Shown in pieces: positions 1 through 7,747 of a stretch of DNA of 60,973 nt (positions are counted from its first letter, which is position 1; each line of letters starts with the position of its first letter). The DNA is from DASWJQ01 sp036397095 (GTDB lineage Bacteria > Chloroflexota > Anaerolineae > Anaerolineales > E44-bin32). The translations under genes and the position numbers were made by a program. Where the stretch lies: positions 1-60,973 of the forward strand of contig DASWJQ010000156.1 of the NCBI GenBank assembly GCA_036397095.1, read 5' to 3'. The notes beneath the pieces were generated by a model. It made no database searches and was not told the DNA's origin. It saw nothing but the letters and a program-made list of their open reading frames with translations.

Positions 1-1
1 C

Positions 2-3000
2 TTCTACGAGATACTGCAGGGGCTCGACCTGGAAGTGATGGCGGCCGATCTGTGGGAGGAGATTCGCACCACCCGCAGCAAGCAGCGCAAGAAGAAGGCG
101 ACCAAACGGCTCAAGGTCGTCGAGGCATTCCGTCGCTCAAGCAACCGTCCCGAGTGGATGGTGCTGACGGTCCTGCCCGTGATCCCCCCGGATCTGCGCC
201 CGATGGTGCAGCTTGACGGCGGCCGCTTCGCTACCTCGGACTTGAATGACCTGTACCGCCGTGTCATCAACCGCAACAATCGATTGAAGCGTCTGGTCGA
301 GCTCGGCGCACCCGATGTCATTGTGCGCAACGAGAAGCGGATGCTGCAAGAGGCGGTTGACTCCCTGATCGACAACTCGCAGCGGGGCAAGGCCCTTTCG
401 CGGCGTGGGCGGCGCGAGCTGAAATCACTCAGCGATATGCTCAAAGGCAAGAAGGGGCGGTTCCGCCGCAATCTGTTGGGCAAGCGTGTTGACTACTCAG
501 GCCGGTCGGTGATCGTTATCGGCCCGCACCTTAAGATTCACCAGTGTGGCCTGCCCAAGACGATGGCGCTCGAGCTGTACCGGCCATTCGTGATCTCCAA
601 GTTGGTCGCGTACAACTACGCCGCTAACGTCAAGGGCGCCAAGCGGATTATCGAGCGTGAGAGGCCCGAGGTCTGGGAAGTGCTCGAAGAGGTAATTAAG
701 GACCGGCCGGTGCTGCTCAACCGGGCGCCGACGCTCCACCGCCTGGGCATCCAGGCTTTCGAGCCCGTGCTGGTCGAGGGCAAGGCCATCCAGCTTCATC
801 CACTGGTGTGCTCGGCGTTCAACGCCGACTTCGACGGCGACCAAATGTCGGTTCACCTGCCACTTTCGCAGAAGGCGGTCACCGAAGCGCGCGAGCTGAT
901 GCTGTCGGCCCGCAACCTGCTCAAGCCGGCCAACGGCGAACCGATCGTTGGGCCGACCAAGGACATGCTGCTCGGCATCTACTACTTGACAATGAGCGTC
1001 GAGGGCAAGAGCCATCGGGGCCAGGGGCGGGCTTTTGCCAATGCCGAAGAAGTCGAGATGGCCTATCAGCTTGGCCAACTCGAGATCCATACCCCGATCA
1101 AGCTGATGACCGACTCGTGGTACGCCGACGACGGTCAGCGGCTGGCCGGGGCCGCGCGCCGGTTGGTCGAGACGACCGTCGGCCGTGTGCTGTTCAACCA
1201 GATCCTGCCGCCCGAAATGCACTTCGTCAACTGGGTCCTCGAGAAGAACTCGATTCAAGACCTGGTGGCCAATATCTACCTGCTGTTGCGGGAAGACGGC
1301 ACGCCGGAAGTGGTCGATGCCATCAAGGACATCGGCTTCAAGTACGCGACCCTGTCCGGCACCACCATCGCCATCTCCGACATCAGCGTGCCGGTCGAGA
1401 AACAAGAAATCGTGCGCCAGACACTCGAAGAGGCCGAGGCCGTCCGGATGGATTACCAGCGCGGCCTACTGACCGAGCGTGAGCAAACCGAACGCATCAT
1501 CGAGCTTTGGCAGGACACCACCAACCGGGTGGCTGATGCTGTCCGTCAGGGGATGGACCCGTCGGGCAATATGAGCACGATGGCCATCTCCGGCGCCACC
1601 AAGGGCGGCTTCGGCCCGATCTCGCAGCTGGCCGGCATGCGCGGCCTGATGGCCGACCCGGCCGGCCGCATCATCCCGCTGCCGATTCGCTCGAGCTTCC
1701 GCGATGGGCTGACCACGCTCGAGTATTTCATCTCGACGCACGGCGCCCGCAAGGGTCTGACCGACACCGCGCTGCGCACGGCCGATGCCGGCTACTTGAC
1801 ACGCCGCCTGGTCGACGTTGCCCAGGATATGATCATCAACTCCGACGACTGCGGCACGGACGAAGGCATCTGGGTGCGGCGCCGCGATGACGTCGCCGGC
1901 CAGGATCTGGCCTCGCGGCTGCATGGCCGGGTCATTGCCAAGCGGGTGGCCGACCCCGAGACGGGTGAAGTGCTGGCCAAGACCAACGATCTGGTCACCC
2001 TGGAGCTGGCGCGCCGGATCGACAAAGCGCAAGTTGAGCAGGTATTCGTACGCTCACCGCTGACCTGTGAGCTGCAGTTTGGCCTGTGCGGTCTGTGCTA
2101 CGGCATGGACCTGGGTCGCGGCCGCGAGGTCGAATTGGGCGCGTCGGTGGGTATCGTCGCCGCCCAGTCGATTGGTGAGCCGGGCACGCAGCTCACGCTG
2201 CGAACGTTCCACTCAGGCGGTGTCGCCGCCGGCGGTGACATCACCACCGGTTTGCCCCGCGTCGAGGAGCTGTTCGAGGCTCGCAAGAAGCCCAAGGGTG
2301 AGGCCATCATCGCCGACATCACCGGCAAGGTCGCGGTCCAGGAGCCGGACATGCCGGATGGGCCGCGTGTGTTGTCCATCTATAACAGCCAGGTGATCCG
2401 AGACGAGTACGAGGTGCCGGGCAACTGGTCGCTGAAGGCCGAAGATGGGACGGAAATGGAGGAGGGCGACCTGATCGCCAGCCGCGGCGACTCTGAAATC
2501 CGGGCCAGCCACGGCGGGCGCGTAAACGTTGACGACCGCAAAGTCGTGATTGCCTACGACCAGGAGGACGAGGAGGAATACGATATTCCCGCCTCGGCCC
2601 GCCTGCTGGTCAAGCACGGCGACAAGATCGAAGCCGGCGTGCAGTTGACCGAAGGTTCGCTCAACCCGCACCGCATCTTGCGCATTCTGGGAACCGAGGC
2701 GGCGCAGTTGTACCTGCTGACCGAGGTTCAGAAGGTATACCGCTCACAGGGTCAGAACATCAACGACAAGCACTTCGAAGTCATCATCCGCAAGATGCTG
2801 TCGAAGGTGCAGATCACCCATCCGGGCGACACCGACTTGCTGCCGGGCGACTTGGTCGACCATCTGTATGTGCAGCGGCTGAACCGGCGAATGGTCGAGG
2901 AAGGCACTCGGCCGGCGCGCGCCGCCCAGGTCCTGCTGGGCATCACCAAGGCCTCGCTCAACACCGAGTCCTTCCTTTCGGCGGCCTCGTTCCAGCACAC

Positions 3001-3208
3001 AATCAAGGTGCTGTCCGGTGCGGCCATCGAAGGCAAGACCGATCACTTGCGCGGGCTCAAAGAGAACGTGATCATCGGCGCGTTGATCCCGGCTGGCACG
3101 GGCTTCCCCGGCGAAGCAAAGGTGCTGTTCGATGAGCGCCTGGACGGGGCGGAGGAGGCGGCCGAGGCGGAGGAGATCGCCGAGCCGGAGGCCGTCGCCG
3201 CCGACTAA
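2..3208 (+). CDS. rpoC: DNA-directed RNA polymerase subunit beta' (partial, 5' end outside window)
   Basis: This is the largest catalytic subunit of RNA polymerase. The reading frame is open from base 2, so the N-terminal zinc-binding and clamp region lies outside the window; about 1068 residues remain. The invariant magnesium-binding motif NADFDGDQM is encoded at 821-847. Downstream are the trigger-loop and bridge-helix regions, the second zinc-site cysteines (C, then CELQFGLCGLC) and the VGIVAAQSIGEPGTQLT segment near 2150-2200. The last 20 residues or so are Ala/Glu-rich low complexity. The gene runs into the ribosomal protein group rplU-rpmA-rpmE, but a strong promoter in the 159-base gap suggests that rplU can also be transcribed separately. 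Confidence 0.98.
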   Translation, partial: FYEILQGLDLEVMAADLWEEIRTTRSKQRKKKATKRLKVVEAFRRSSNRPEWMVLTVLPVIPPDLRPMVQLDGGRFATSDLNDLYRRVINRNNRLKRLVELGAPDVIVRNEKRMLQEAVDSLIDNSQRGKALSRRGRRELKSLSDMLKGKKGRFRRNLLGKRVDYSGRSVIVIGPHLKIHQCGLPKTMALELYRPFVISKLVAYNYAANVKGAKRIIERERPEVWEVLEEVIKDRPVLLNRAPTLHRLGIQAFEPVLVEGKAIQLHPLVCSAFNADFDGDQMSVHLPLSQKAVTEARELMLSARNLLKPANGEPIVGPTKDMLLGIYYLTMSVEGKSHRGQGRAFANAEEVEMAYQLGQLEIHTPIKLMTDSWYADDGQRLAGAARRLVETTVGRVLFNQILPPEMHFVNWVLEKNSIQDLVANIYLLLREDGTPEVVDAIKDIGFKYATLSGTTIAISDISVPVEKQEIVRQTLEEAEAVRMDYQRGLLTEREQTERIIELWQDTTNRVADAVRQGMDPSGNMSTMAISGATKGGFGPISQLAGMRGLMADPAGRIIPLPIRSSFRDGLTTLEYFISTHGARKGLTDTALRTADAGYLTRRLVDVAQDMIINSDDCGTDEGIWVRRRDDVAGQDLASRLHGRVIAKRVADPETGEVLAKTNDLVTLELARRIDKAQVEQVFVRSPLTCELQFGLCGLCYGMDLGRGREVELGASVGIVAAQSIGEPGTQLTLRTFHSGGVAAGGDITTGLPRVEELFEARKKPKGEAIIADITGKVAVQEPDMPDGPRVLSIYNSQVIRDEYEVPGNWSLKAEDGTEMEEGDLIASRGDSEIRASHGGRVNVDDRKVVIAYDQEDEEEYDIPASARLLVKHGDKIEAGVQLTEGSLNPHRILRILGTEAAQLYLLTEVQKVYRSQGQNINDKHFEVIIRKMLSKVQITHPGDTDLLPGDLVDHLYVQRLNRRMVEEGTRPARAAQVLLGITKASLNTESFLSAASFQHTIKVLSGAAIEGKTDHLRGLKENVIIGALIPAGTGFPGEAKVLFDERLDGAEEAAEAEEIAEPEAVAAD

Positions 3209-3228
3209 GCCCGCCGGCCCGCCAACCG

Positions 3229-3258
3229 TTGACAGGCCGTTGAGCCAACCTTTATAAT
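3229..3258 (+). promoter_or_regulatory. sigma-70-type promoter upstream of rplU
   Basis: A perfect TTGACA (3229-3234) and a perfect TATAAT (3253-3258) are separated by 18 bases. This is the best consensus housekeeping promoter in the window. It lies just after the rpoC stop codon and would give an rplU leader of roughly 100 nt. Confidence 0.85.
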
Positions 3259-3367
3259 CCATGAGTTGCCCCGGCGACGCGGCTGGGGCGGCTCTATGTA
3301 TCCCCATCTTCCCCGCCGGCCGGCGTTTGGGCGCGGGCCCTGTGGTGAAGCGAAGCTGAGGAGCGCG

Positions 3368-3940
3368 ATGGCATACGCAGTTTTCGAGAGCGGCGGCAAA
3401 CAGTACGTCGCCCGCCATGGACAGACGATTGATATCGACCGGATCAAGGTCGAGGTCGGCGAGCAGCTGACATTCGACCAGGTCCTGCTGACAGCGGACG
3501 ATGGCCAGGTGGTGGTCGGCGAGCCCTTCATTAGTGGCGCGGCGGTCACGGCCAAGGTTGTCGGCCAGGTCAAGGGGCCGAAGATCCTGGTTTTCAAGTA
3601 CAAGCCGAAGGTCCGCTACCGCAAACGCCAGGGCCACCGGCAGCACTACACCCGGGTGCAGATCGATGCCATTGAGCTGGCGGGCGGCAAACCGGCCAAA
3701 CGGGACGACAAACCGGTCGAAGCCATGTCCGAAAAACCGGCCGCCAAGCCCACCGAGAAACCGGCGGCCAGACCAACGGCCGAAGCGGTCGATCTGGACT
3801 CCATGCTGAAGGCCGATTTGGAAGCCTTGGCCGAAGAGTTGGGTGTCATGCCCGAGACCGGATCGGGTACCGGCGGCAATGTGCTGGTGCAGGACTTGCG
3901 CGACGCCATTCGCAAGGCGCAGTCGGGCAAGCGTTCGTAG
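3368..3940 (+). CDS. rplU: 50S ribosomal protein L21 with C-terminal HeH/SAP-like extension
   Basis: This large-subunit ribosomal protein binds 23S rRNA. The start at 3368 is chosen because the canonical L21 N-terminus (MAYAVFESGGKQY) begins there and a GAGG-type ribosome-binding site lies just upstream; a longer open frame from 3266 has no L21 homology. Residues 1 to about 103 form a complete L21 domain, including the KPKVRYRKRQGHRQ rRNA-binding region. The protein then continues for about 85 residues. First comes a Lys/Pro/Ala-rich linker (repeated EKPAAKPTEKPAA-like units). A compact segment follows (LKADLEALAEELGV ... LVQDLRDAIRK) that looks like a Rho-N/HeH/SAP helix-extension-helix module. 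Ordinary L21 ends near 103 residues, so this protein is almost twice the usual length. Confidence 0.95.
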   Translation: MAYAVFESGGKQYVARHGQTIDIDRIKVEVGEQLTFDQVLLTADDGQVVVGEPFISGAAVTAKVVGQVKGPKILVFKYKPKVRYRKRQGHRQHYTRVQIDAIELAGGKPAKRDDKPVEAMSEKPAAKPTEKPAARPTAEAVDLDSMLKADLEALAEELGVMPETGSGTGGNVLVQDLRDAIRKAQSGKRS

Positions 3941-3966
3941 AATAGCGAGTTGGTAGGAGGCTCGAA

Positions 3967-4221
3967 ATGGCACACAAGAAAGGCGGCGGCTCCAGCCGCA
4001 ACGGTCGTGACAGTCAATCCCAACGCCTCGGCGTGAAGCGTTTCGCCGGCGAGGCGGTCATCGCCGGCAACATTCTGGTCCGGCAGCGGGGAACCCGCAT
4101 CCACCCTGGTGAGAATGTGGGCCGCGGCAAGGATGACACTTTGTTCGCCACCGCCGACGGCGTGGTCGCCTTCGACTTTGCCCGCGGCGGCCGCAAACGC
4201 GTTAGCGTCGTCCCCGGCTAG
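3967..4221 (+). CDS. rpmA: 50S ribosomal protein L27
   Basis: This 84-residue large-subunit protein has an N-terminal tail that reaches the peptidyl transferase centre. The sequence begins directly with MAHKKGGGSSRNGRDS, so there is no cleavable N-terminal leader of the Firmicutes kind. The conserved LGVKRFAGE and GNILVRQRGT segments are present, and the length is normal. A strong AGGAGG ribosome-binding site at 3955-3960 fixes the start. It follows rplU by 26 bases in the usual rplU-rpmA order and is probably cotranscribed with it. Confidence 0.97.
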   Translation: MAHKKGGGSSRNGRDSQSQRLGVKRFAGEAVIAGNILVRQRGTRIHPGENVGRGKDDTLFATADGVVAFDFARGGRKRVSVVPG

Positions 4222-4275
4222 CAATGGTTGCCTTGTATCGGTGAGGGTTCGCCAAGCTGAGAAGGTGCAATAAGC

Positions 4276-4749
4276 ATGAAAACCGATATCCACCCAACCT
4301 ACTATCCGGAAGCCAAGGTGGTGTGCGCCTGCGGCAACACCTGGACAACCGGTTCGACCGCCGAGGAGATCTACACCGACGTATGCTCGCAGTGCCACCC
4401 ATTCTTCACCGGTGAGCAGCGCATCGTCGACACCGAGGGTCAGGTCGATCGCTTCTACAAGAAGCTGCAGGCCCGCCAGGAATATCTTGAGGACCAGGTA
4501 GCCAGCGAACAAGCCAAGACCTCCCCCGAGCTGCCCATCGCCGAACTGGAGTTGGGGGCGCGCATCGAATCGGCGCTGGAAAAGGCCGAGATCGTTGTCG
4601 TCGGCGACGCGCTCGCTCGCCTGGAACAGGGCGACGCCGGTTTGCTCGAGATCGACGGCTTTGGCCGCAAGAGCCTGGCCGACTTGAAGCGGGCCCTCAA
4701 ACGGATGGGATACGTGCTGCCTGAGGCGGCCACCGAACCACAGGTCTAG
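4276..4749 (+). CDS. rpmE: 50S ribosomal protein L31 fused to an RNA polymerase alpha-CTD-like domain
   Basis: Residues 1 to about 70 are a zinc-type L31: C17 and C19 (VCACG) with C37 and C40 (VCSQCH) match the four-cysteine site, and the start MKTDIHPTYYPEA is canonical. Normal L31 is about 66-75 residues, but this protein has 157. After a short charged helix, residues from about 92 to 150 (PIAELELGARIESALEKAEI, then a DALARLE segment, LLEIDGFGRKSLADLK and KRMGYVLPE) closely resemble the helix-hairpin-helix C-terminal domain of the RNA polymerase alpha subunit. The alpha-CTD assignment rests on pattern similarity and was not tested by a search. The gene follows rpmA by 54 bases, and a terminator lies 40 bases downstream. 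Confidence 0.93.
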   Translation: MKTDIHPTYYPEAKVVCACGNTWTTGSTAEEIYTDVCSQCHPFFTGEQRIVDTEGQVDRFYKKLQARQEYLEDQVASEQAKTSPELPIAELELGARIESALEKAEIVVVGDALARLEQGDAGLLEIDGFGRKSLADLKRALKRMGYVLPEAATEPQV

Positions 4750-4788
4750 CCGTCCGAATTGGCGCTGTTTCAGCCCTGAGGTAGACTA

Positions 4789-4815
4789 CGGGCGGGCCTA
4801 GAGCCCGCCCGTTTT
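4789..4815 (+). terminator. rho-independent terminator after rpmE
   Basis: A perfect 9-bp stem (4789-4797 with 4803-4811, CGGGCGGGC/GCCCGCCCG) with a 5-base loop is followed directly by TTTT. It closes the ribosomal protein group before tdk. Confidence 0.88.
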
Positions 4816-4842
4816 GATTGTCAGCTGGAGGCGAATCCGCAC

Positions 4843-5412
4843 ATGCGACACACCAGCGGGGGGGTCGAAGTTATCACCGGGTCGATGTTCAGCGGCAAGA
4901 CCGACGAGTTGATACGCAGGCTGCGTCGGGCCGAGATTGCCAAGCAGCAGATCCAGGTCTTCAAACCCCAGCTCGACACTCGTTTTGGTCAGCACAAAGT
5001 CAAATCCCACGCCGGGTCAGAGTTCGATGCCACCCCGGTCGATAGCCCCGAGCGGATCCTGGCCGAAGTAGCGCGCGGGACGACCGTCATCGGCATCGAT
5101 GAAGCCCAGTTCTTTGATCCGGGGATATCTCAAGTCGTCGAGCAATTGGCCGACCAGGGGCTGCGGGTCATTGTTGCCGGGCTGGACACCGACTTCCGCG
5201 GAGAACCCTTCGGGCCCATGCCAGCTCTTATGGCCAATGCCGAGCAGGTGGACAAACTGCATGCCATTTGCATGATCTGTGGCGGCGACGCCGCCCGGAC
5301 CCAGCGGCTGATCGATGGCGAGCCGGCCCGTTACGATGAGCCTATCGTGGTGGTCGGGGCCAGCGAACTGTATGAGGCCCGCTGCCGCCTGCACCATCAG
5401 GTGCCACGATGA
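4843..5412 (+). CDS. tdk: thymidine kinase
   Basis: This type II thymidine kinase phosphorylates thymidine with ATP in pyrimidine salvage. It has a P-loop GSMFSGKT at residues 13-20, the catalytic DEAQFF segment at 86-91, and a four-ligand zinc site C143/C146/C181/H184. Its 189 residues are normal for the bacterial family. The ATG at 4843 follows a GGAGG ribosome-binding site. The gene overlaps hpt by four bases (ATGA), which implies translational coupling and a small nucleotide-salvage operon. Confidence 0.96.
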   Translation: MRHTSGGVEVITGSMFSGKTDELIRRLRRAEIAKQQIQVFKPQLDTRFGQHKVKSHAGSEFDATPVDSPERILAEVARGTTVIGIDEAQFFDPGISQVVEQLADQGLRVIVAGLDTDFRGEPFGPMPALMANAEQVDKLHAICMICGGDAARTQRLIDGEPARYDEPIVVVGASELYEARCRLHHQVPR

Positions 5413-5975
5413 GGGCCATTGCTCCCTACCAGGAGCTGCTGGCCGAAGTGCTGATTGATGAGGACCAGTTGCGGACCAGGATCGCCGAGCTTGGCCAGGA
5501 GATCAGCCGTGACTACCAGGGATTAGACCTGCTGCTCATCTGTATCCTACGGGGCGGCGTGCTTTTCCTGACCGATCTGATGCGGACGCTGACCATTCCC
5601 CATGCCATCGACTTCATGGCCGTGTCGTCGTACGGGGCGGGCGCCCGCGAGACCAGTGGCGAGGTCCGAATTACCCTGGATCTGACGACCTCGATCACCG
5701 ACCGCAACGTGCTGCTGGTCGAGGACATTATCGACAGCGGCCACACGATCGCCTCGGTTCTGGAATTGCTGCGCACACGCCATCCCACGAGCCTAAAGGT
5801 CTGCGCACTGCTCGACAAGGCCTCGCGCCGCAAAGCCGAGGTTCCGATCGACTACCGCGGGTTCACTATTCCCGACAAGTTCGTCTTTGGCTATGGCCTG
5901 GACCTCGACGAGTACTACCGCAATCTGCCATTTGTGGGCGTCGTTCGGCCCGACAAGTATCTTGAACCAAGCTGA
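5409..5975 (+). CDS. hpt: hypoxanthine (guanine) phosphoribosyltransferase
   Basis: This enzyme transfers phosphoribose from PRPP to hypoxanthine or guanine in purine salvage. The PRPP-binding signature VLLVEDIIDSGHT is intact. The LLICILRGGVLF loop and a C-terminal region with FVFGYGLDLDEYYRNLPFVG are as expected for the family. The length of 188 residues is normal. It is translationally coupled to tdk, with which it forms a purine/pyrimidine salvage pair. The next gene starts 11 bases downstream on the same strand. Confidence 0.95.
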   Translation: MRAIAPYQELLAEVLIDEDQLRTRIAELGQEISRDYQGLDLLLICILRGGVLFLTDLMRTLTIPHAIDFMAVSSYGAGARETSGEVRITLDLTTSITDRNVLLVEDIIDSGHTIASVLELLRTRHPTSLKVCALLDKASRRKAEVPIDYRGFTIPDKFVFGYGLDLDEYYRNLPFVGVVRPDKYLEPS

Positions 5976-5986
5976 CGGGCCAGGCC

Positions 5987-7411
5987 ATGACCTCGGTTCC
6001 CATGCCAGCCCCGGTGGCGTCCGCCGTCCAGCAAGCGGCGGGTGAACTGGGCTGCGCCGTCTGGCTGGTCGGTGGGGCGGTGCGGGACCCCTTCCTCGGG
6101 CGAACCGTCCTCGATTTTGACTTCGCCGTCGATGGGCCGGCCCGCCGGCTGGCCCGTGCGGTTGCCGCCCATTTGCGTTCCGCCTACTACGATCTGGATA
6201 CCGACCGCGACGCCGGGCGGGTCGTACCGGTCGGGGCGGCCGGCGACTGGCACTCGCTCGACTTCGCCCGGTTACGAGCCGGCTCCATCGATCAGGATCT
6301 CGGCCTGCGTGACTTTACGATCAACGCCATGGCGCGGCCCCTGGGAGGGGAGGATTTGGTCGACCCAACCGCTGGGCTGCAGGACCTGCGCGCTGGCCAA
6401 TTGCGCCCGTGTCAACCGGATTCAATCGCGCAGGACCCAGTGCGGGCACTCCGTGCCGTGCGGCTCGGCCACGAGCTTGGGTTCCGCCTGACGCCGGACT
6501 TGATCCAGGCGGTTCGGATGGCCAGGACGGACCTCGGCCAGGTGTCACCCGAACGGCAGCGTGATGAGCTCTTTCGTCTGCTCGGCTTGCCCCAGGCGGC
6601 CGGTGCCTTGCGTGTAGCCAATCAAATGGAGCTGCTGACCGCCGTCTTGCCCGGGTGGAGGGATAGCGGTGCTATCGAAGTGGGTGTGCGCCTGGCGGAC
6701 CGACTGTTGGCCATATTGGGGGCTTTTGTCGGGCCCCATGACGACGAAGACTCCGGCGATGTTGTGCTGGCCCAGGCCTCATTGCGCCTTGGCCGGTTCC
6801 GGATGGAGCTGGCGATGGATCTGGCCGAACGGGTGACGGGAGACCGGTCGCGGCGTCAGCTGCTGGTGTTGGCGGCGCTGTACGCCGGCCCAATCTGCTC
6901 CAACCGGGTCTCGCAACCGATTCCCGATCTGACCGATGCGGCCGAGCTGCTACGGCTAAGTGGTGCCGAACACCAGCATCTGGCTGCCGTGCAGCGGGGA
7001 ATGGCGGCCAGCCAGGACGAAGCCTGGTTGTCCGGGCTTACCCCACTCGATCACTATCGCTACTTTCGGGGCTACGGTCCGGCGGGCGTTGAGTTGATCC
7101 TGCTGGCCCTGGGCTGCTGCCTGGCCCGCTTTGACGGGCCCCCTGATCCCGACCTGTGGCGTGCCTGGCTGGATCGGGCCCGGTCACACCTCGAGACCTA
7201 CTACGAACGGCGCGACCTGCTCAGCCCTGAGCCGTTGATCCGGGGTGATCGGTTGGCGTCCGACCTGGGGCGTGCGCCGGGGCCCTGGTTGGGGGAGGCG
7301 CTCGAAGCCATTCGGGAGGCCCAGATCGCTGGGCGCGTGACCGATCGGGCGGGGGCCCTAGCTGCCGGCCGCCAGGCACTGGCCGCGTTCGAGGCCAGTA
7401 AGGATGGCTGA
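5987..7411 (+). CDS. CCA-adding enzyme / poly(A) polymerase family nucleotidyltransferase
   Basis: This is a class II tRNA nucleotidyltransferase-type protein of 474 residues. The N-terminal head contains VGGAVRD followed by DFDFAV, whose two aspartates bind the catalytic metal. RDFTINAM and DPVRALRAVRLGHELGF follow, as in CCA-adding enzymes and poly(A) polymerases. The C-terminal half is helical and diverged. The tRNA genes seen in this window do not encode CCA (for example tRNA-Ser and tRNA-Sec), so the organism needs a CCA-adding enzyme and this is a good candidate. Sequence alone does not separate CCA-adding, A-adding and poly(A) activity. It is 11 bases downstream of hpt. Confidence 0.85.
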   Translation: MTSVPMPAPVASAVQQAAGELGCAVWLVGGAVRDPFLGRTVLDFDFAVDGPARRLARAVAAHLRSAYYDLDTDRDAGRVVPVGAAGDWHSLDFARLRAGSIDQDLGLRDFTINAMARPLGGEDLVDPTAGLQDLRAGQLRPCQPDSIAQDPVRALRAVRLGHELGFRLTPDLIQAVRMARTDLGQVSPERQRDELFRLLGLPQAAGALRVANQMELLTAVLPGWRDSGAIEVGVRLADRLLAILGAFVGPHDDEDSGDVVLAQASLRLGRFRMELAMDLAERVTGDRSRRQLLVLAALYAGPICSNRVSQPIPDLTDAAELLRLSGAEHQHLAAVQRGMAASQDEAWLSGLTPLDHYRYFRGYGPAGVELILLALGCCLARFDGPPDPDLWRAWLDRARSHLETYYERRDLLSPEPLIRGDRLASDLGRAPGPWLGEALEAIREAQIAGRVTDRAGALAAGRQALAAFEASKDG

Positions 7412-7412
7412 C

Positions 7413-7709
7413 TTACGGGTAGAGTTCGACCAGCGACGGTTCATAGAAGCAGCGGCACCCGAGCGGGTGCGAGCAGCCCTGGACGGGCAGGTCGGGCACG
7501 TCCTGTTTGCGAAACTCACCCTCGGCCGCCCGGCAAGTTGGGCAGCAATCCCCGTGAGGGATGACCCGAATGCCGCCAACGCGTGGATTGGCCTTCAGCC
7601 GGGCCAGCGCCACGGCGGTTTCGGAAAGCTCATCCAGATCGGCGCCGCATCCGACGCAGCGGGTCTCGCTGTCCGGCGACCTGGATCGGCATTGGCTGCA
7701 GGTTCGCAT
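7413..7709 (-). CDS. small two-site zinc-ribbon protein of unknown function
   Basis: This 98-residue protein carries two cysteine clusters. The first, C4-C7 with C18-C21, is a classic zinc ribbon. The second, C56/C59 (with adjacent C55) plus C79, H81, C85 and C87, has the spacing CPTC...LP..GC.H..GCRC. That second arrangement is reminiscent of the metal-binding tail of phage minor head (Mu F-like) proteins, but nothing else of such a protein is present. The gene ends one base after the convergent nucleotidyltransferase gene and diverges from the DNA polymerase IV gene. The function is unknown; the spaced cysteines and intact frame argue that it is a real gene. Confidence 0.7.
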   Translation of the reverse strand: MRTCSQCRSRSPDSETRCVGCGADLDELSETAVALARLKANPRVGGIRVIPHGDCCPTCRAAEGEFRKQDVPDLPVQGCSHPLGCRCFYEPSLVELYP

Positions 7710-7747
7710 GGCGGGCTCCGAAAGCGGTTTCGGTCATTGTAGGCCAG

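Noticed and set aside
497..1405. A 302-codon minus-strand open frame inside rpoC.
   Set aside because: It is a shadow of the highly conserved rpoC sequence, with a His/Gln/Asp-rich product and no motif or ribosome-binding site.
3266..3367. An N-terminal extension of L21 from 3266.
   Set aside because: The added residues are low-complexity Pro/Arg/Gly without homology. The ATG at 3368 has a ribosome-binding site and the canonical L21 start.
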